Below, one piece after another: positions 24,833 through 34,962 of a DNA stretch of 64,000 nt (its first letter is position 1; each line of letters opens with the position of its first letter). Both the position numbers and the translations under genes were made by a program. The DNA comes from Paenibacillus psychroresistens (GTDB lineage Bacteria; Bacillota; Bacilli; Paenibacillales; NBRC-103111): contig NZ_CP034235.1 in NCBI RefSeq assembly GCF_009728935.1, forward strand, positions 7,279,501-7,343,500. Reading direction: 5' to 3'. The notes beneath the pieces are model-generated. The model was given only the letters and a program-made list of their open reading frames with translations, searched no databases and had not been told where the DNA came from.

Positions 24833-24937
24833 TTGAGTTTTTAGTTAATTCATTTATATGATCAAATAATTTATTATCCATGAAAAATGCAAACCGAATG
24901 TCTATTTGGGAGTAGTCTTTAATAATTTATTATCCAT
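24833..24937 (+). promoter_or_regulatory. Promoter with two direct-repeat operators before the MDR oxidoreductase
   Basis: TTGAGT (24833-24838) and TATATG (24855-24860) have a 16-base spacer. A 17-base direct repeat, AATAATTTATTATCCAT, occurs at 24865-24881 and 24921-24937. Each copy contains the dyad ATAAT-TT-ATTAT. The first copy covers the predicted start point and the second lies just before the ribosome site, an arrangement that suggests repression by a dimeric HTH protein. Confidence 0.55.
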
Positions 24938-24958
24938 AATATAAGGAGGAATAATTAA

Positions 24959-25927
24959 ATGAAAGCAATCGTATACACAAAATACGGATCATCGAGTGTG
25001 CTTCAACTCAAAGAGATAGCAAAGCCAACTCCCAAGGACAATGAAGTACTAATCAGAGTCTTTGCGACAACAGTTACAGCAGCGGACTGCGCCTTTCGAA
25101 GTGGCGCTCCATTCATGGCAAGATTTTATACGGGTCTTCTAGGACCCAAAAATACGATACTAGGGTCTGAGCTAGCCGGAGAAATTGAATCGGTAGGCAA
25201 AGATGTGAAATTATTCAAGCAAGGTGACCCGGTTTTTGGATCCTCAATCAGTTTCGCTGCTTATGCAGAGTACAAATGCTTGTCGGAAGACGGTGTGCTG
25301 GCAATAAAACCAACCCATTTGTCCTATGGAGACGCCGCCGCCGTTAGTGATGGCGCATTAACAGCATTGCCTTTCCTAAGAGATCAAGCAAAAATTCAGC
25401 GCGGACAAAAAGTGCTGATTAATGGTGCTTCTGGATCGGTTGGTACTTATGCGGTACAGCTTGCCAAGTACTTTGGTGCGGAAGTGACTGGGGTATGCAG
25501 TACTGCGAATTTAGAAATGGTGAGAGCTTTGGGGTCCGATAAGGTAATTGATTACACCAAAGAGGATTTCACCAAAACCGGCCAGACCTATGATATTATT
25601 TTTGACACAGTTGGCAAGAGCTCATTCTCACGTTGTAAAAGGTCACTCAAGCCAAGCGGGGTTTATCTTACAACTGTCCCTACTCCGGCTACCTTGCTGC
25701 AAATGTTATGGACTTCTAAGGTTGGCAGCAAAAAGGTAAAGTTTGCTGCTACAGGCTTGAGGCCTTCAATTGAAAAGGTTAAAGATCTAACCTTTCTCAA
25801 AGAGCTTATTGAAACAGGAAAACTTAAACCAGTTATAGATAAACGCTATCCATTGGAGCAAATTGCCGAGGCTCATAGTTATGTAGAAAAAGGACACAAA
25901 AAGGGTAATGTAGTTATCACTTTGTAA
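24959..25927 (+). CDS. Zinc-free MDR NAD(P)-dependent oxidoreductase (quinone reductase-like)
   Basis: This is a 322-residue medium-chain dehydrogenase/reductase. The GroES-like N-terminal part has LGSELAGEIESVGKDVKLFK. The Rossmann part has LINGASGSVGTYAVQLAKYF (about residues 149-168). Structural and catalytic zinc cysteines are absent, as in quinone oxidoreductases. AAGGAGG precedes the ATG at 24959. It is monocistronic, with its own terminator and an operator-like promoter, so it is probably induced by electrophiles or quinones (inferred). Confidence 0.85.
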   Translation: MKAIVYTKYGSSSVLQLKEIAKPTPKDNEVLIRVFATTVTAADCAFRSGAPFMARFYTGLLGPKNTILGSELAGEIESVGKDVKLFKQGDPVFGSSISFAAYAEYKCLSEDGVLAIKPTHLSYGDAAAVSDGALTALPFLRDQAKIQRGQKVLINGASGSVGTYAVQLAKYFGAEVTGVCSTANLEMVRALGSDKVIDYTKEDFTKTGQTYDIIFDTVGKSSFSRCKRSLKPSGVYLTTVPTPATLLQMLWTSKVGSKKVKFAATGLRPSIEKVKDLTFLKELIETGKLKPVIDKRYPLEQIAEAHSYVEKGHKKGNVVITL

Positions 25928-25934
25928 ACGAAGG

Positions 25935-26004
25935 CACCCCCTATACTATTCATCGTTATCACCTCAAGGGTGATCTGCAATGTTTAGTATAAGGGGTGTT
26001 TTGA
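25935..26004 (+). terminator. Double-hairpin terminator of the MDR gene
   Basis: CACCCCCTATACTA (25935-25948) pairs with TAGTATAAGGGGTG (25985-25998) and is followed by TTTTGATTTT. An inner ATCACC…GGGTGAT hairpin sits in the loop. Confidence 0.8.
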
Positions 26005-26033
26005 TTTTAAAATATGCTAATTATGTCTAACGT

Positions 26034-29000
26034 TTAATTAATAAAATCTGTATATTCCAATAAACGTTTCAGCATAACAACAGCTTGTGCCCGAGTAGCA
26101 TTTGCTGAAGGGACAAACGTGTTACCCGTCATACCGGAAATGATATTAGCTTCAACCGACTGGGCTACAGCTACTTGCGCCCAAGTGCTAATTAAGGAGT
26201 TATCCTGGAATTTAGCTAGTATCTCACTTTGCTTTCCAGTAACGTCACTTGTTTTACCCGCTGCAGTAATCGCTCTAGTTACCATAACGGCCATTTGTTC
26301 ACGAGTAATTGTAGCATTTGGTTTAAAGCTGTGATCTTCAAAGCCATCAACTAACTTCGCTTTAACAGCTGCGCCAATTGCACCAGCATACCAATCACTC
26401 GATTTCACATCTGTAAAAACTGCTGAACTTGCATCTAATGTTAATCCTAAGGAGCGGACTAATAAAGCCGCGAATTCTGCTCTTGTGATGTTGTTATTTG
26501 GAGCAAAGCTAGAATCCGTAACTCCGTTAACAACCAATTTAGATGCCAGAAGCTCGATATCCGATTTGGCCCAGTGATTAGTTACATCATCGAACGTTTT
26601 AGTTGAAGAAAGCACTGTATAAATACTGTTCCCATTACGTTTAAATGTAACCTTTGTGGACTTGTCTGCTTGTGTCTCAAATACGGCTGGCACAAACGAA
26701 AACTGTCCTGTTGCCGGATCATATAAAGCGACAGTTGCATGAGAATGATCTACAGTAGACTTCACAACGACATTTCTTTCCACATAAGTTGCCCCAAAAT
26801 TATTCAACTCAAATGTCTTACCATTCCCTGTTGCTGTAACTGTAAATTCAATTGCATTACCCAACTGCTTAGTTGTAGTATTTTGTGTTCTTGCATTAAT
26901 TTTGGTATTCGTATCTGTATCTACTGTTGTGATTGTGACTTGAATATTAATATTCTTAATATCTGTGCCTAAGCTTCGTGCAATTGCTGCAAAATCAAGA
27001 ATAGTGATCGGCAATGAATAACCGCCATCCGCAGATTTAAAATCTATTACCGCATTCGGTGTTTTCAAGGCGGCATCTGCGAGTACAGATGAAGGTAGAT
27101 TAAATACTACTCCTGTACCCGTTACGTTATCGGCTGTAATAGTTACCGATGGTGCTTTACCTGTTTTATCATCCTGACTTGCCATTTGTTTAAATGCATC
27201 TGCAAGCTTCGCTGCATCTTGAGTCACTGTTGTCGTAACATGTCCGTTACTACCGGTAACTGTTTTCACAACATTTGCGCTAGAATCTACTTCAACAACA
27301 TCAGTAGGCTGAGCTGTTGGAGCTGCGCTTGGTGTTGGTGCCGGCGTTGATGTTGGTGTTGGTGACGTTGTTGAAGCTGGTGGTGTCACCGTTGGATTGC
27401 TAGGCGCAGGCACTGCTGTTTCTACAAAAGTGGTTACGGCTGTATTCAAGGCTGTAACTTCTGCATCTACAGTTGCTTGATTGGCGGTAGTATCATTTTT
27501 CACTGCCGTCGCATTCGTGATTGCCGTTCCAAGCGTCGCTATTGCCACCGCTGTATATTGGCCCACTTGCGTACCTACTACTGCCGACGTTTTAATAGTC
27601 GTTGCTGATTCAATTGCATTAATCAATGCCACTTTGTTAGATGCAGACACTGCTGTTGCTTCAAAATCACTGACTGCTGTGTTCAAAGTCGTCACCGCTG
27701 CATCTACTGTTGCTTGAATGGCAGTTGGATCCATTTTTACTGCTGTTGCAAGAGTAATTGCCGTTCCAAGCGCTGTTATAGCGCTGTTTGTATATTGACC
27801 CACTTGCGTACCTACTACCGCCAAAGTTTTTATGGCAGTTGCTGCCGTGATCGCGCTGTTCAATGCCACTTTATTAGATACCGACACCGCCGTTGCTTCA
27901 AAATCGCTAACAGCTGTATTTAAAGCTGCCACCGCTGCGTCTACAGTTGCTTGATTAGCAGTTGTATCCATTTTTACTGCTGTTGCAAGACTAATTGCCG
28001 TACCAAGCGCTGTAACCGCACTGTTTGTATATTGACCGGCTAGTGTGCCTATTACCGCTGACATTTTAGTGTTAGTTGCCGCTGTAATCGCGCTGTTCAA
28101 TGCTGTTTTACTAGGCACTTGCACAGCCGTTGCTTTAAAACCACTAACTGCATTGTCTAAAGCTATCACCGCTGAGTCTATAGTGGCTTGATTTGCATTA
28201 GTATCATTTTTCACAGCTGTTGCAAGACTAATTGCCGTACCAAGCGCAGTTTTCGCACTGTCTGTATATTGACCAACTAATGTACCAACTACCGCTGATT
28301 CTTTAATACCTACTGCTAATAGAATTGCACTATTCAAAGCTTCTTTATTTGATTCTAACCATTTTGCATATAAGGTAGTGTTGCCTAATATTGTGAAAGT
28401 TTCCGATTCAACATAGTTTTCACCGGTTCCATCCATTTCTGTGTTCCATCCTGCGAAAGCGTAACCTGTCTTAACTAATATTCCTGAATTGCCTGCAACA
28501 CTAACTTTGCTTCCAGGCATATAGGATTGTTCGTCAATCGGTACATTACCATCTTCACTATCATTTCTATCATAATCTACATAGGTTTGCACAACCTGTA
28601 AATGAGGATATCCACCGTTTCGTGTTGAGTTTAAACCCCATAATTCTGTAAAGTCCCAAGCAGAATCAGAGTCATCGTTAAAATAAAGCTCTTGATCCAT
28701 CATATCTTCTGTTATTTGTCCACTACCTTTTCCTTCATCATCTTGTCCGGTTGTTTCTGTATTGTAGAAGCTGCCAGTAATGGATCCATCGGAATCTTCT
28801 TCATCATTATTAATTCCAACTAAGCCACCGTTTGCAGAATTAGTTCCTGCTACATTACCAATTGCATAGCTGTTAGTTATATTTCCGTAAGGATTTCTCC
28901 CTACTAAGCCACCATTTATAGAATTAGCCCCTGTTACGCTTCCTTTGGCATAGGTGTTACTAACTGAACCATCATCATTTTTTCCCACTAGTCCACCATT

Positions 29001-31946
29001 TGTAGAATTAGCCCCTGTTACGCTTCCTTGGGCATAGCTGCTATTTATAATTCCAGTTTCGTTAGATCCCACTAGTCCTCCGTTTTGAGAATTATCCCCG
29101 AACACACTTCCTTTGGCATAACTGTTATTAATATCTCCATCATAATTATTTCCAGCTAAACCGCCGTTATTAGATTCTTCTCCGTTCACATCACCTGTTG
29201 CGTAGCTGGTGTCAACTTGTCCGTAAACATTACTTCCTACCAAGCCACCATTTTCAGTACCATCAGCTCCACTTACATTTCCTGTAGCGAAGCTGTTACT
29301 GATTGATCCACTACTATTATTTCCAACCAAGCCACCGTTTGCAGAACCATCCGTTTCTAATCCAATTACCTTTCCAGTTGCATAGCTTCTATCAATCTCA
29401 CCGCCATTGCTGCCAACCAAGCCACCTAAAGTACCTTGGCCAGTAACACTTACTGCGGCGTAGCTGCTGTTGACATCACCATCACCATCATTGTTACCAA
29501 CCAAACCACCTACATAATAACCCTCACCAACCACAGTACCAGCGGCATTACTGTTATTGATTTCACCATAATTATTACCAACCAAGCCTCCTAAATGATT
29601 GCTTGAACCTTCCAATGTTACAGAGGCATAGCTGTTATCGATATTATTATAATTAAAACCAGTCAATCCACCAACTTCCGAATTCCCGTAAACATTTCCT
29701 TTGACATAGCTATCACTGATCGTTCCATAATTAGCACCAGCTAATCCACCTACTTGATTTCGTCCCGTAATATCCACATTTTCAAGTTTCATATCCGTAA
29801 TCGTACTTACTACATTTATAACTGCAAACAATCCCAAATAGTCTGAAATTGGCCTATTAATTGTTAGATGATTTATAATAAAACCTTTGCCGTCAAAATT
29901 CCCATTAAAGTTTCCATACCAATTAGAATCACCTATAGGCATCCAACCATTTTCGTCATCCCCATAACCATCTAATTCGATATCTGCAATCAGCTCAAAA
30001 CTGGAGTTTAAATAATTTCTGACCTTATCGAGCTGAACTGCGTCTTTAATTTGGTACGGATTATTTACTGACCCTGTTCCGCCTGCAAAATCTGAAGCTA
30101 CAGCAGGGAATACGGCTGTTATTATTCCTGAATTTGCTGCGTTTGTTGTTGCTGCTCCCTCTACTTTGAAAAAATTTGCAGCCACGGTTGTCAAAGAATA
30201 TCCACTTTTGGGCATCAATGTAATTGTTGCTGTATAGGTTTCTCCACCTATAAACGTTGTATCGTTTGGTGACCATGCGAGTGATGCCGTATACTCATCG
30301 GTTGCAGCTATTGAAGATTCCGGTGTTGCAAATTTTACTGGTGGAGTTACCCCGAATATATCTTCACCCGTAATAACTGTTGTCTTGATATTAGCCGACG
30401 TTGCCAGCAAAACCTTTACTGAAGATGCTGGTTGGGAGTCTGTTCCCTTTATTCGAACATAAATAATATCGCCTTCCTCGACAGCAATAGATATTATGTC
30501 CTGGAGTGTTCCGGTTACGTCTGAATATTCATCTGAATTGACGCGGTACTCCATTCCGCTCTCTACTCCAGTTAAATCCGTTGTTCCAAAGGCGCCTGTA
30601 CCCATAGCTAGCACTGCTGTTTGTGGTGCTGCTGCCGGCTTGATGTTCGATAGAACAACCGCCAATGTTTTTGTGCTTGTTGGAGTTTCTGTTAAACGAA
30701 CTGTTATTTCGTCGTCTGCATTTACAGGTATACTTCCATAGGTATTCTCCATAACAGAAATATAATTATCCCCATCAAGTGTATATTCCATTTCGGCAAC
30801 TACATTGTTTAATTTAGTTGTTCCGCTATCCGTTCCTGGTGCCAAACTTATTCCCGCCCATAGTTGTGGATATTGCCCTGAGACCATGTACCAATGTGAG
30901 TCCGCGTCGTTGATATCCCAGCCTACATTTGCATAAGTTCCTTGCAGCAACATTTGACCAGTTGAAAGACCATCACCCTTATCTTCATCTTCTTGTTGTG
31001 TTGTATTCTTGTTGTAAAAGCTGTTGCTAATTTCTCCAGATGTACCGTTGTATTCAGCATTTTTTCCTACCAAACCACCTACGTCGGTTGATCCAACTAC
31101 GTTTCCAGAAGCATAGCTGTTGCTGATTGATGAACTCCAGCCGCTATATCCAACTAAGCCGCCAACATCATCATTTCCCGTCACACTTCCTGTAGCATAG
31201 CTGTTGCTTATTTCCCCACCGCCGTCTCCGCCTACCAACCCTCCAACCTGATTTGAACCGACTACATTCCCTAAAGCATAACTATCACTGATAGTTCCTT
31301 CATTATTAAACCCTACAACTCCGCCTACATAACCTATTCCAGTTACATTCGCTGTTGAGAAGCTGCTGATGATATCTCCAGAATTCATTCCTACCAAACC
31401 GCCTATATTGTTGCCTTTATTGGGATTGGAATCTGGAGTAGGATCACTATATACGTTGCCAGTAACGGAACTGCTGCTGATTGTTCCAGTGTTTATTCCT
31501 GCTATTGCACCAATAGTCCCAATTCCTTTTATATTAACATTTTCCAGAATAATGTTAGTAATGAAACTTTGTGGACCCGTATATCTGAAGAGTCCTACAG
31601 AGTCATCTGCTGGTGTATCAAGCGTTAGATTCATAATTTTAAAACCATTGCCGTCCAAGTTTCCATTAAATCCATTCATATATGCACCTATCGGTGCCCA
31701 ATCATATTCTCCTAGTTCAATATCTGCTGTCAGCTTATAATTAGCTGCCAAATTACTTCTAATCCCATTAAGCTGATCTGCTTTTTCAATTAAATAAGGA
31801 TCCGATTGTGCACCGGTTCCTCCAGCAAATTCTACTGACACTGCAGCATGCACTTTACCCCCACCAACAAACAATCCATTCAATCCACCTACGACCATCA
31901 ACATAACTAAGATGATGGATATTCCTTTTTTAAACTTGATACGCAT
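26034..31946 (-). CDS. Giant SLH-anchored surface protein with GLUG and FIVAR-like repeats
   Basis: This 1970-residue secreted protein is built from repeats. In order: a signal peptide (1-34); a first GLUG block (about 130-320, repeated GGLVG…ISNSYATGSV); Ig/YDG-like domains (370-620); a second, longer GLUG block (about 730-1050, more than ten units); an InlB-type B repeat (YVDYDRND … GYAFAGWNTEMDGTG … LYAKW, about 1122-1196); four FIVAR-like helical repeats of about 75 residues (1197-1510, ALNSAITAATAIKT … VGQYT … ALGTAI); a Pro/Thr linker (1512-1549); a Paenibacillus-type pre-SLH domain; and three SLH repeats (1783-1970). GGAGGA precedes the ATG at 31946. An adhesin or surface-layer role is likely. 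Confidence 0.88.
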   Translation of the reverse strand: MRIKFKKGISIILVMLMVVGGLNGLFVGGGKVHAAVSVEFAGGTGAQSDPYLIEKADQLNGIRSNLAANYKLTADIELGEYDWAPIGAYMNGFNGNLDGNGFKIMNLTLDTPADDSVGLFRYTGPQSFITNIILENVNIKGIGTIGAIAGINTGTISSSSVTGNVYSDPTPDSNPNKGNNIGGLVGMNSGDIISSFSTANVTGIGYVGGVVGFNNEGTISDSYALGNVVGSNQVGGLVGGDGGGEISNSYATGSVTGNDDVGGLVGYSGWSSSISNSYASGNVVGSTDVGGLVGKNAEYNGTSGEISNSFYNKNTTQQEDEDKGDGLSTGQMLLQGTYANVGWDINDADSHWYMVSGQYPQLWAGISLAPGTDSGTTKLNNVVAEMEYTLDGDNYISVMENTYGSIPVNADDEITVRLTETPTSTKTLAVVLSNIKPAAAPQTAVLAMGTGAFGTTDLTGVESGMEYRVNSDEYSDVTGTLQDIISIAVEEGDIIYVRIKGTDSQPASSVKVLLATSANIKTTVITGEDIFGVTPPVKFATPESSIAATDEYTASLAWSPNDTTFIGGETYTATITLMPKSGYSLTTVAANFFKVEGAATTNAANSGIITAVFPAVASDFAGGTGSVNNPYQIKDAVQLDKVRNYLNSSFELIADIELDGYGDDENGWMPIGDSNWYGNFNGNFDGKGFIINHLTINRPISDYLGLFAVINVVSTITDMKLENVDITGRNQVGGLAGANYGTISDSYVKGNVYGNSEVGGLTGFNYNNIDNSYASVTLEGSSNHLGGLVGNNYGEINNSNAAGTVVGEGYYVGGLVGNNDGDGDVNSSYAAVSVTGQGTLGGLVGSNGGEIDRSYATGKVIGLETDGSANGGLVGNNSSGSISNSFATGNVSGADGTENGGLVGSNVYGQVDTSYATGDVNGEESNNGGLAGNNYDGDINNSYAKGSVFGDNSQNGGLVGSNETGIINSSYAQGSVTGANSTNGGLVGKNDDGSVSNTYAKGSVTGANSINGGLVGRNPYGNITNSYAIGNVAGTNSANGGLVGINNDEEDSDGSITGSFYNTETTGQDDEGKGSGQITEDMMDQELYFNDDSDSAWDFTELWGLNSTRNGGYPHLQVVQTYVDYDRNDSEDGNVPIDEQSYMPGSKVSVAGNSGILVKTGYAFAGWNTEMDGTGENYVESETFTILGNTTLYAKWLESNKEALNSAILLAVGIKESAVVGTLVGQYTDSAKTALGTAISLATAVKNDTNANQATIDSAVIALDNAVSGFKATAVQVPSKTALNSAITAATNTKMSAVIGTLAGQYTNSAVTALGTAISLATAVKMDTTANQATVDAAVAALNTAVSDFEATAVSVSNKVALNSAITAATAIKTLAVVGTQVGQYTNSAITALGTAITLATAVKMDPTAIQATVDAAVTTLNTAVSDFEATAVSASNKVALINAIESATTIKTSAVVGTQVGQYTAVAIATLGTAITNATAVKNDTTANQATVDAEVTALNTAVTTFVETAVPAPSNPTVTPPASTTSPTPTSTPAPTPSAAPTAQPTDVVEVDSSANVVKTVTGSNGHVTTTVTQDAAKLADAFKQMASQDDKTGKAPSVTITADNVTGTGVVFNLPSSVLADAALKTPNAVIDFKSADGGYSLPITILDFAAIARSLGTDIKNINIQVTITTVDTDTNTKINARTQNTTTKQLGNAIEFTVTATGNGKTFELNNFGATYVERNVVVKSTVDHSHATVALYDPATGQFSFVPAVFETQADKSTKVTFKRNGNSIYTVLSSTKTFDDVTNHWAKSDIELLASKLVVNGVTDSSFAPNNNITRAEFAALLVRSLGLTLDASSAVFTDVKSSDWYAGAIGAAVKAKLVDGFEDHSFKPNATITREQMAVMVTRAITAAGKTSDVTGKQSEILAKFQDNSLISTWAQVAVAQSVEANIISGMTGNTFVPSANATRAQAVVMLKRLLEYTDFIN
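27430..28350 (-). repeat. Four FIVAR-like coding repeats of about 225 bases
   Basis: Within the giant SLH gene, four tandem units encode LNSAI-x-AT-x-IK…VGQYT…ALGTAI…TTANQATVDAAV. The middle copies are the most alike (shared stretches such as GCGCTGTTTGTATATTGACC), which points to recent internal duplication. Confidence 0.8.
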
Positions 31947-32165
31947 TACAATTCCTCCTTCAAATTTTCACCCTATTCATAACTACGCTCAACTATACAA
32001 CACCCCAATGACAGCAAAATGACAAACTCCGACACGAAAATGGATTTCTTACAGATTTTGCGAGAAAAAGGTCTATCAAAATCGTATATAATCATTAATT
32101 ATCACAAAAAAGGATTTAAATATGGTAACTTATGAATAAGTGAACGTCTCACGGAGGGATAGATA

Positions 32166-33027
32166 ATGAAGTTTCGAAGTTTCGAAAATAGCAACGAAGA
32201 ACAATTTAGCAGATGATATTATTGCCGGAATAGATCAGGGAGAAAAAAGAATTTTCCAAGGCGAGGTAGGGAGCTCTGGTTTTACGGGCTTCATTGATAA
32301 ATTATTTTATCGTAGTGGTGATAGGTACGGTACCTATTCTGCCCGTGTTTACAATGGAAACCTGCGAATACAGATTGGTTTTAATACAGATATGCCGGAA
32401 GATTTACGCGAGAAATTGTTATTACTGATAGTCAAAGCACGTAGTCAGGTCAAAGCATCTACAAGCATATGGTATCCTGCCGACAATATTGAACTTAATA
32501 AAATGTTACTCACACAGCTGCCATGGAAAACCCAAGAGGGACCTAAGACACATGAGCTTATTTTTAATACTAAGGACATCTCCAGCAATCCAGACCTTCC
32601 AAAGAATATTTCAATTGTACCCTTTACTGAAGAACACCTTGAAGCAACCTGCTCCATGCTTGATAAATCATTATCACACACATTTGATGACCCAAATTCA
32701 AGTGTATTTTTGAGCAACAAAGAGAATCATTTAATAGCCTGGCTCGAAAAAGCAGTACAAGGTGATTGCTGTATTATGGTTGATAACGGTGAGATAGCAG
32801 GTGCATATATTCTCGAGGGAGCAAAAATAGATTTTATGGCAGTTGCAAGCCACAAACAAGGTAAAGGTCTCGGCAGCCTGTTACTGCATCATGCAAAAAA
32901 CCATATACTTGCCACTAGCAATGAGGAGCCTTACTTGTACTGCATGGACAGAAATCCAAGTGCTTTACGATTTTATTTGCGGGAAGGCATGAAAAGATCA
33001 GGTTATTCAGGCTATATAATGATATGA
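32166..33027 (+). pseudogene. GNAT acetyltransferase gene with an N-terminal frameshift
   Basis: GGAGGG at 32153-32158 points to the ATG at 32166, but that frame stops after 16 codons. The +1 frame is open from 32170 and reads SFEVSKIATKNNLADDIIAG, then YGTYSARVYNGNLRIQIGF and on into the GNAT domain (IDFMAVASHKQGKGLGSLLL, about residues 220-240). A single extra base inside GTTTCGAAGTTTCGAA, a short duplication, would explain the break. Without repair, translation could only start at 32392 (MPEDLREK), losing about 75 residues. A sequencing error or true pseudogene are both possible. Confidence 0.75.
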
Positions 33028-33061
33028 TTAAAGTAAACTAATTATAAAGGAACTATACTTG

Positions 33062-34264
33062 ATGGTTGATCTAGACATCCGAAACAAGTTTAATAAACGA
33101 ATCTATTATACGTTTTGCATCATAGCTATTATCTTTATGTGTTCGGGCTTGCTGACGACGATCCTGCGACATGAGCCATTGCCTAAAATATGGATTCAAT
33201 TCTTTTTTGCAGCTTCTATTTCATTTCTATCGCTTATTTATCCTTATAAGGAAACTATTCTAACGAAGTGTTTATTAATGTTCTCGATTTTACTTTATTT
33301 TTATGCCTTATTCCTGTTATATCCAGATACAACTACCACGCTTGCGCTTATTTTCTTTGCACCCATACTATCTACTATTCTATTCAACCGCAAATTATTT
33401 TTTGCTATTGTTTCGTTTAACTTCCTCTTTGGGACGAGTTTATTTACTGTAATCAGCCTATCTCAGCACTATAAACAGATTTACCCTTCCATATCAAACG
33501 ATCTCATCGGGAATTTAATTAATTTTGCAGTCTGTGAAGTTTTAATTAGCTTTGTATTTATTAATATGTCATGGCGGGTTGATCGATTAAAACAATATTA
33601 CCGCAGAATCCAAGAAGCCGAACGCCTTAATACAGTAGGTCAACTTGCTGCTTCGGTTGCTCATGAAATAAGAAACCCGCTTACTGTTGTAAAAGGATTT
33701 TTGCAGCTATCCGCGAAACAGCCCTTATCAAAGGATCATATCTTACTAATGATAAATGAGCTGGATCGAACCGAGACCATTATTCATGATTATCTATCCT
33801 TAGTCAAACCGCTTATAAACAATAATCATCTGACTGATGTTGGATTAGAAATACAATCTGTTTCAAATTTACTCTATCCTTTTGCTTTAAACACTAAAAA
33901 TATCATCGAGCATCATGTGACAGATAATCTATGGGTACATGTTTCCTCCATTGAAATGAAACAGCTGCTAACGAATATACTAAAAAATGCAATTGAAGCA
34001 ATGGAGTCAAATGGAGTTATTTGTATTAAAGCCTACAGAAGCACCCATCAGGTTAAAATAGAAATAACCGATACAGGGGCTGGAATGTCCCCTCAAGAGT
34101 TAATTAAATTAGGCACTCCCTTCTATTCGCTTAAACAAAAAGGTACTGGAATTGGTTTGACTGTTTGTTATGATATCATAGAAAAATACAAAGGCCAGAT
34201 TCAAATTCAAAGCGAAAAACACAAAGGAACAACCGTTTTAATTACATTGCCAAGTGTTAAGTAA
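33062..34264 (+). CDS. Membrane sensor histidine kinase (KinB-like), orphan
   Basis: Six membrane segments (residues about 14-165, with no large external loop) lead into a cytoplasmic kinase. HisKA has VAHEIRNPLTVVKGFLQL, with His at about 201. The ATPase domain has NILKNAIEAM (N box), DTGAGMSPQEL (G1) and GTGIGLTVCYDIIEK (G2). This is the 5TM-5TMR_LYT/KinB layout, typical of sporulation phosphorelay kinases. AAAGGA precedes the ATG at 33062; the TTG at 33059 is one codon upstream. No response regulator is adjacent, which fits feeding a remote phosphorelay (inference). Confidence 0.85.
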   Translation: MVDLDIRNKFNKRIYYTFCIIAIIFMCSGLLTTILRHEPLPKIWIQFFFAASISFLSLIYPYKETILTKCLLMFSILLYFYALFLLYPDTTTTLALIFFAPILSTILFNRKLFFAIVSFNFLFGTSLFTVISLSQHYKQIYPSISNDLIGNLINFAVCEVLISFVFINMSWRVDRLKQYYRRIQEAERLNTVGQLAASVAHEIRNPLTVVKGFLQLSAKQPLSKDHILLMINELDRTETIIHDYLSLVKPLINNNHLTDVGLEIQSVSNLLYPFALNTKNIIEHHVTDNLWVHVSSIEMKQLLTNILKNAIEAMESNGVICIKAYRSTHQVKIEITDTGAGMSPQELIKLGTPFYSLKQKGTGIGLTVCYDIIEKYKGQIQIQSEKHKGTTVLITLPSVK

Positions 34265-34290
34265 AAGCTAAATCAATATGTACAGAACAA

Positions 34291-34332
34291 GGACCGGGGA
34301 CACCAGTAACAAGGTGTTTCCCGGCCTTTTTG
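34291..34332 (+). terminator. Terminator of the histidine kinase gene
   Basis: ACCGGGGACACC…GGTGTTTCCCGG followed by CCTTTTTG. It is the clearest member of the recurrent terminator family. Confidence 0.8.
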
Positions 34333-34356
34333 TTTGTCTGGAATAGATGAGCTTCA

Positions 34357-34794
34357 TTACTCCTTGGGTAAGATAACTCGATTCGTTACCGGTGAAGACA
34401 GGATGACCGATGTATTCACAGTGCCGTAAGGCATTAGCCGTTCTACGAGCATACTAAGCGCATCAATCCCCATTACTGCTGCCTTCATTACATAACTAAC
34501 GCTACCCGTCACACGATGACACTCTAGAATATCATCATCTCCGATAATTCGCTGCTCGAAAACCTGTGGAGATACTTTTAATTCACTCATTTGAATAATT
34601 AATAGTACGTCTCTACCAATTGCGGCTGGGGATACTCTAGCGTTGAAGCCTAGAATAATTCCTTTCTCATGAAGACGCAATAGACGCTCCGATATACTGG
34701 GACGGCTTAACGGCAAACGTTTGGATAACTCGCTCACCGTCATTCGCCCATCTTCCTGAAGCAATTTGAGGAGGGTAATGTCAAGGTGATCCAT
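34357..34794 (-). CDS. Lrp/AsnC family transcriptional regulator
   Basis: This is a 145-residue protein. The AsnC-type HTH is LDITLLKLLQEDGRMTVSEL then SKRLPLSRPSISERLLRL (residues 3-41). A RAM ligand-binding domain follows (about 62-140, VFEQRIIGDDDILECHRVTG). The start has only GAG directly before the ATG, so initiation may be weak. It is divergent from a YitT-type membrane protein and probably controls it, perhaps through the dyad at 34826-34842. Confidence 0.85.
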   Translation of the reverse strand: MDHLDITLLKLLQEDGRMTVSELSKRLPLSRPSISERLLRLHEKGIILGFNARVSPAAIGRDVLLIIQMSELKVSPQVFEQRIIGDDDILECHRVTGSVSYVMKAAVMGIDALSMLVERLMPYGTVNTSVILSSPVTNRVILPKE

Positions 34795-34825
34795 CTCTTT
34801 TTTGGCCTACTTTCAAATTGAAGGT

Positions 34826-34842
34826 TGTAAACGCTTTTTACA
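34826..34842. promoter_or_regulatory. Dyad between the Lrp and YitT genes
   Basis: TGTAAA-5 nt-TTTACA is a perfect 6-base inverted repeat 32 bases upstream of the Lrp start. It resembles a cre core (contains AAACGCTTT) but is three bases too long for one; an Lrp autoregulatory site is the likelier reading. Confidence 0.4.
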
Positions 34843-34962
34843 TTCAACGTTACATAATATAACACTAAAAGTCGTTCAGATTATTATATATTGCGCATGT
34901 CAATTATTATAACATGAAATCAAGGGATACAACTAAGAAACACTAGACAGGGGAATCGGAAA

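Noticed and set aside
34826..34842. A catabolite-response element upstream of the Lrp gene
   Set aside because: The dyad TGTAAA-N5-TTTACA is three bases longer than a cre, so the half-sites are out of phase.
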